From contig NZ_NVQE01000050.1 in the NCBI RefSeq assembly GCF_002591975.1, positions 1-41,448 on the forward strand: DNA of 41,448 nt, in the 5' to 3' direction. The DNA comes from Mycobacterium neglectum (GTDB lineage: Bacteria; Actinomycetota; Actinomycetes; Mycobacteriales; Mycobacteriaceae). The translations under genes were made by a program, and so were the position numbers. Each line of letters begins with the position of its first letter. Within the stretch, counting starts at the first letter, position 1. Below are positions 41,115-41,448 of this stretch, one piece after another. The notes below the pieces were generated by a model that saw only the letters and a program-made list of their open reading frames with translations, made no database searches and was not told where the DNA came from.

Positions 41115-41448
41115 TTGGCGGCCAGCCAGGCTTGGCGTTGGCGTTCTTCTTCGGCGATGAGTTCGGTGCGTTCTCGGCGTTCGGCGTTGATGCGGTCCTG
41201 GCGGTCCTGAGCGCGGGTTTGTCTGCGCCGCGGCATCATCACGCTGCGATCGGCCTCGGGGTCCGCCATGTGTGGTGGGAGGTCGAGTTCACCGGTGGAC
41301 TGCCCCAGCGCGGGAAACATTGCCGCGCCGTGAGCTTCGGTGGTGTAGGTGTGCCCGCTCGGGGACGTCAGCACAATCGTGCCGTCCGGCAGTTGGCGGT
41401 CACTCCAACCGCAGGCTCCGGTGTGAAACGTCTTGATCAGATGGTGAA
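41093..41448 (-). CDS. 13E12-repeat family / HNH endonuclease-like protein, C-terminal part
   Basis: The gene enters from the right edge, so only the last 117 codons are visible, without the start. The visible part reads HHLIKTFHTGACGWSDRQLPDGTIVLTSPSGHTYTTEAHGAAMFPAL, the C-terminal half of the HNH nuclease domain of the 13E12/DUF222 proteins that are repeated in mycobacterial genomes. A charged helix follows (MMPRRRQTRAQDRQDRINAERRERTELIAEEERQRQAW), then the stop. Whether the gene is intact cannot be judged. Its biological role is not established. It converges on and overlaps the monooxygenase gene by 22 bases. Confidence 0.85.
   Translation of the reverse strand, partial: HHLIKTFHTGACGWSDRQLPDGTIVLTSPSGHTYTTEAHGAAMFPALGQSTGELDLPPHMADPEADRSVMMPRRRQTRAQDRQDRINAERRERTELIAEEERQRQAWLAANYQPPPF

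Noticed and set aside
1..41448. CRISPR array, phage genes or complete insertion sequence
   Set aside because: No regularly spaced repeats, transposase, integrase or structural phage genes were seen; only the 13E12-family fragment at the right edge belongs to a repeat family.

Overview
The window is high-GC DNA with the gene content and order of a mycobacterium, most like a fast-growing Mycolicibacterium. Read in reverse, it carries the block that Mycobacterium tuberculosis has as pykA, tesB, cydC-cydD-cydB-cydA, a DUF308 membrane protein, the Rv1625c-type adenylate cyclase, pdtaR, the Rv1627c/Rv1628c pair and polA. Modules absent from that block are interpolated: a liv-type branched-chain amino-acid importer, a polar amino-acid importer joined to a two-component system, a DUF2339 protein with Dps, and gltBD. 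This species comparison is from memory. No phage, CRISPR array or complete insertion sequence is visible; the only repeat-family gene is a 13E12/HNH fragment at the right edge.

Layout. 1-2018: PrsW-family protease and LysE exporter (+). 2019-5606: polA and two small unknown genes (-). 5733-7414: a palindrome matching the KstR consensus, then a DUF35 protein and a thiolase-fold partner (+). 7415-12597: a palindromic element and the livF-G-M-H-J importer (-). 12809-14649: pdtaR (-), an unusual short-armed tRNA-Leu(CAA) (+), a hairpin, a small unknown gene (-) and a roughly 700-base AT-rich gap. 14650-15945: class III adenylate cyclase (+). 15971-22732: dps, DUF2339, NarL-type regulator, sensor kinase, and ATPase, permease and binding protein of an amino-acid importer (all -). 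22919-29729: DUF308 protein, cydA-B-D-C and a proline-rich membrane protein (+). 29726-38959: tesB, pyk, gltD, gltB, DUF2752 and TM2 proteins (-). 38994-41448: a TetR regulator divergent from a Baeyer-Villiger-type monooxygenase, and the 3' end of a 13E12-family HNH gene.

How the genes work together. cydABDC supplies the bd-type quinol oxidase and the transporter needed to assemble it. gltBD makes glutamate, pyk makes pyruvate, and the two ABC importers bring in amino acids; the second is apparently co-transcribed with its own two-component system. The DUF35/thiolase pair resembles the sterol side-chain retro-aldolase modules and has a KstR-type operator in front of it. PdtaR (ANTAR, RNA-binding) and the cyclase are signalling proteins.

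Regulation visible in sequence. Five GTG-start genes (prsW, polA, DUF35, cyclase, tetR) have a TANNNT hexamer exactly six bases before the start codon, the pattern of mycobacterial leaderless mRNAs. gltB has an extended -10 and a leader hairpin abutting its ribosome binding site. The tetR/monooxygenase gap has overlapping divergent promoters with a repeated octamer. Most of the window is ordinary core genome; the less ordinary items are the tRNA with its tandem 3'-end duplication, the palindromic element at 7396-7516, the compact CydC, and the importer/two-component operon.
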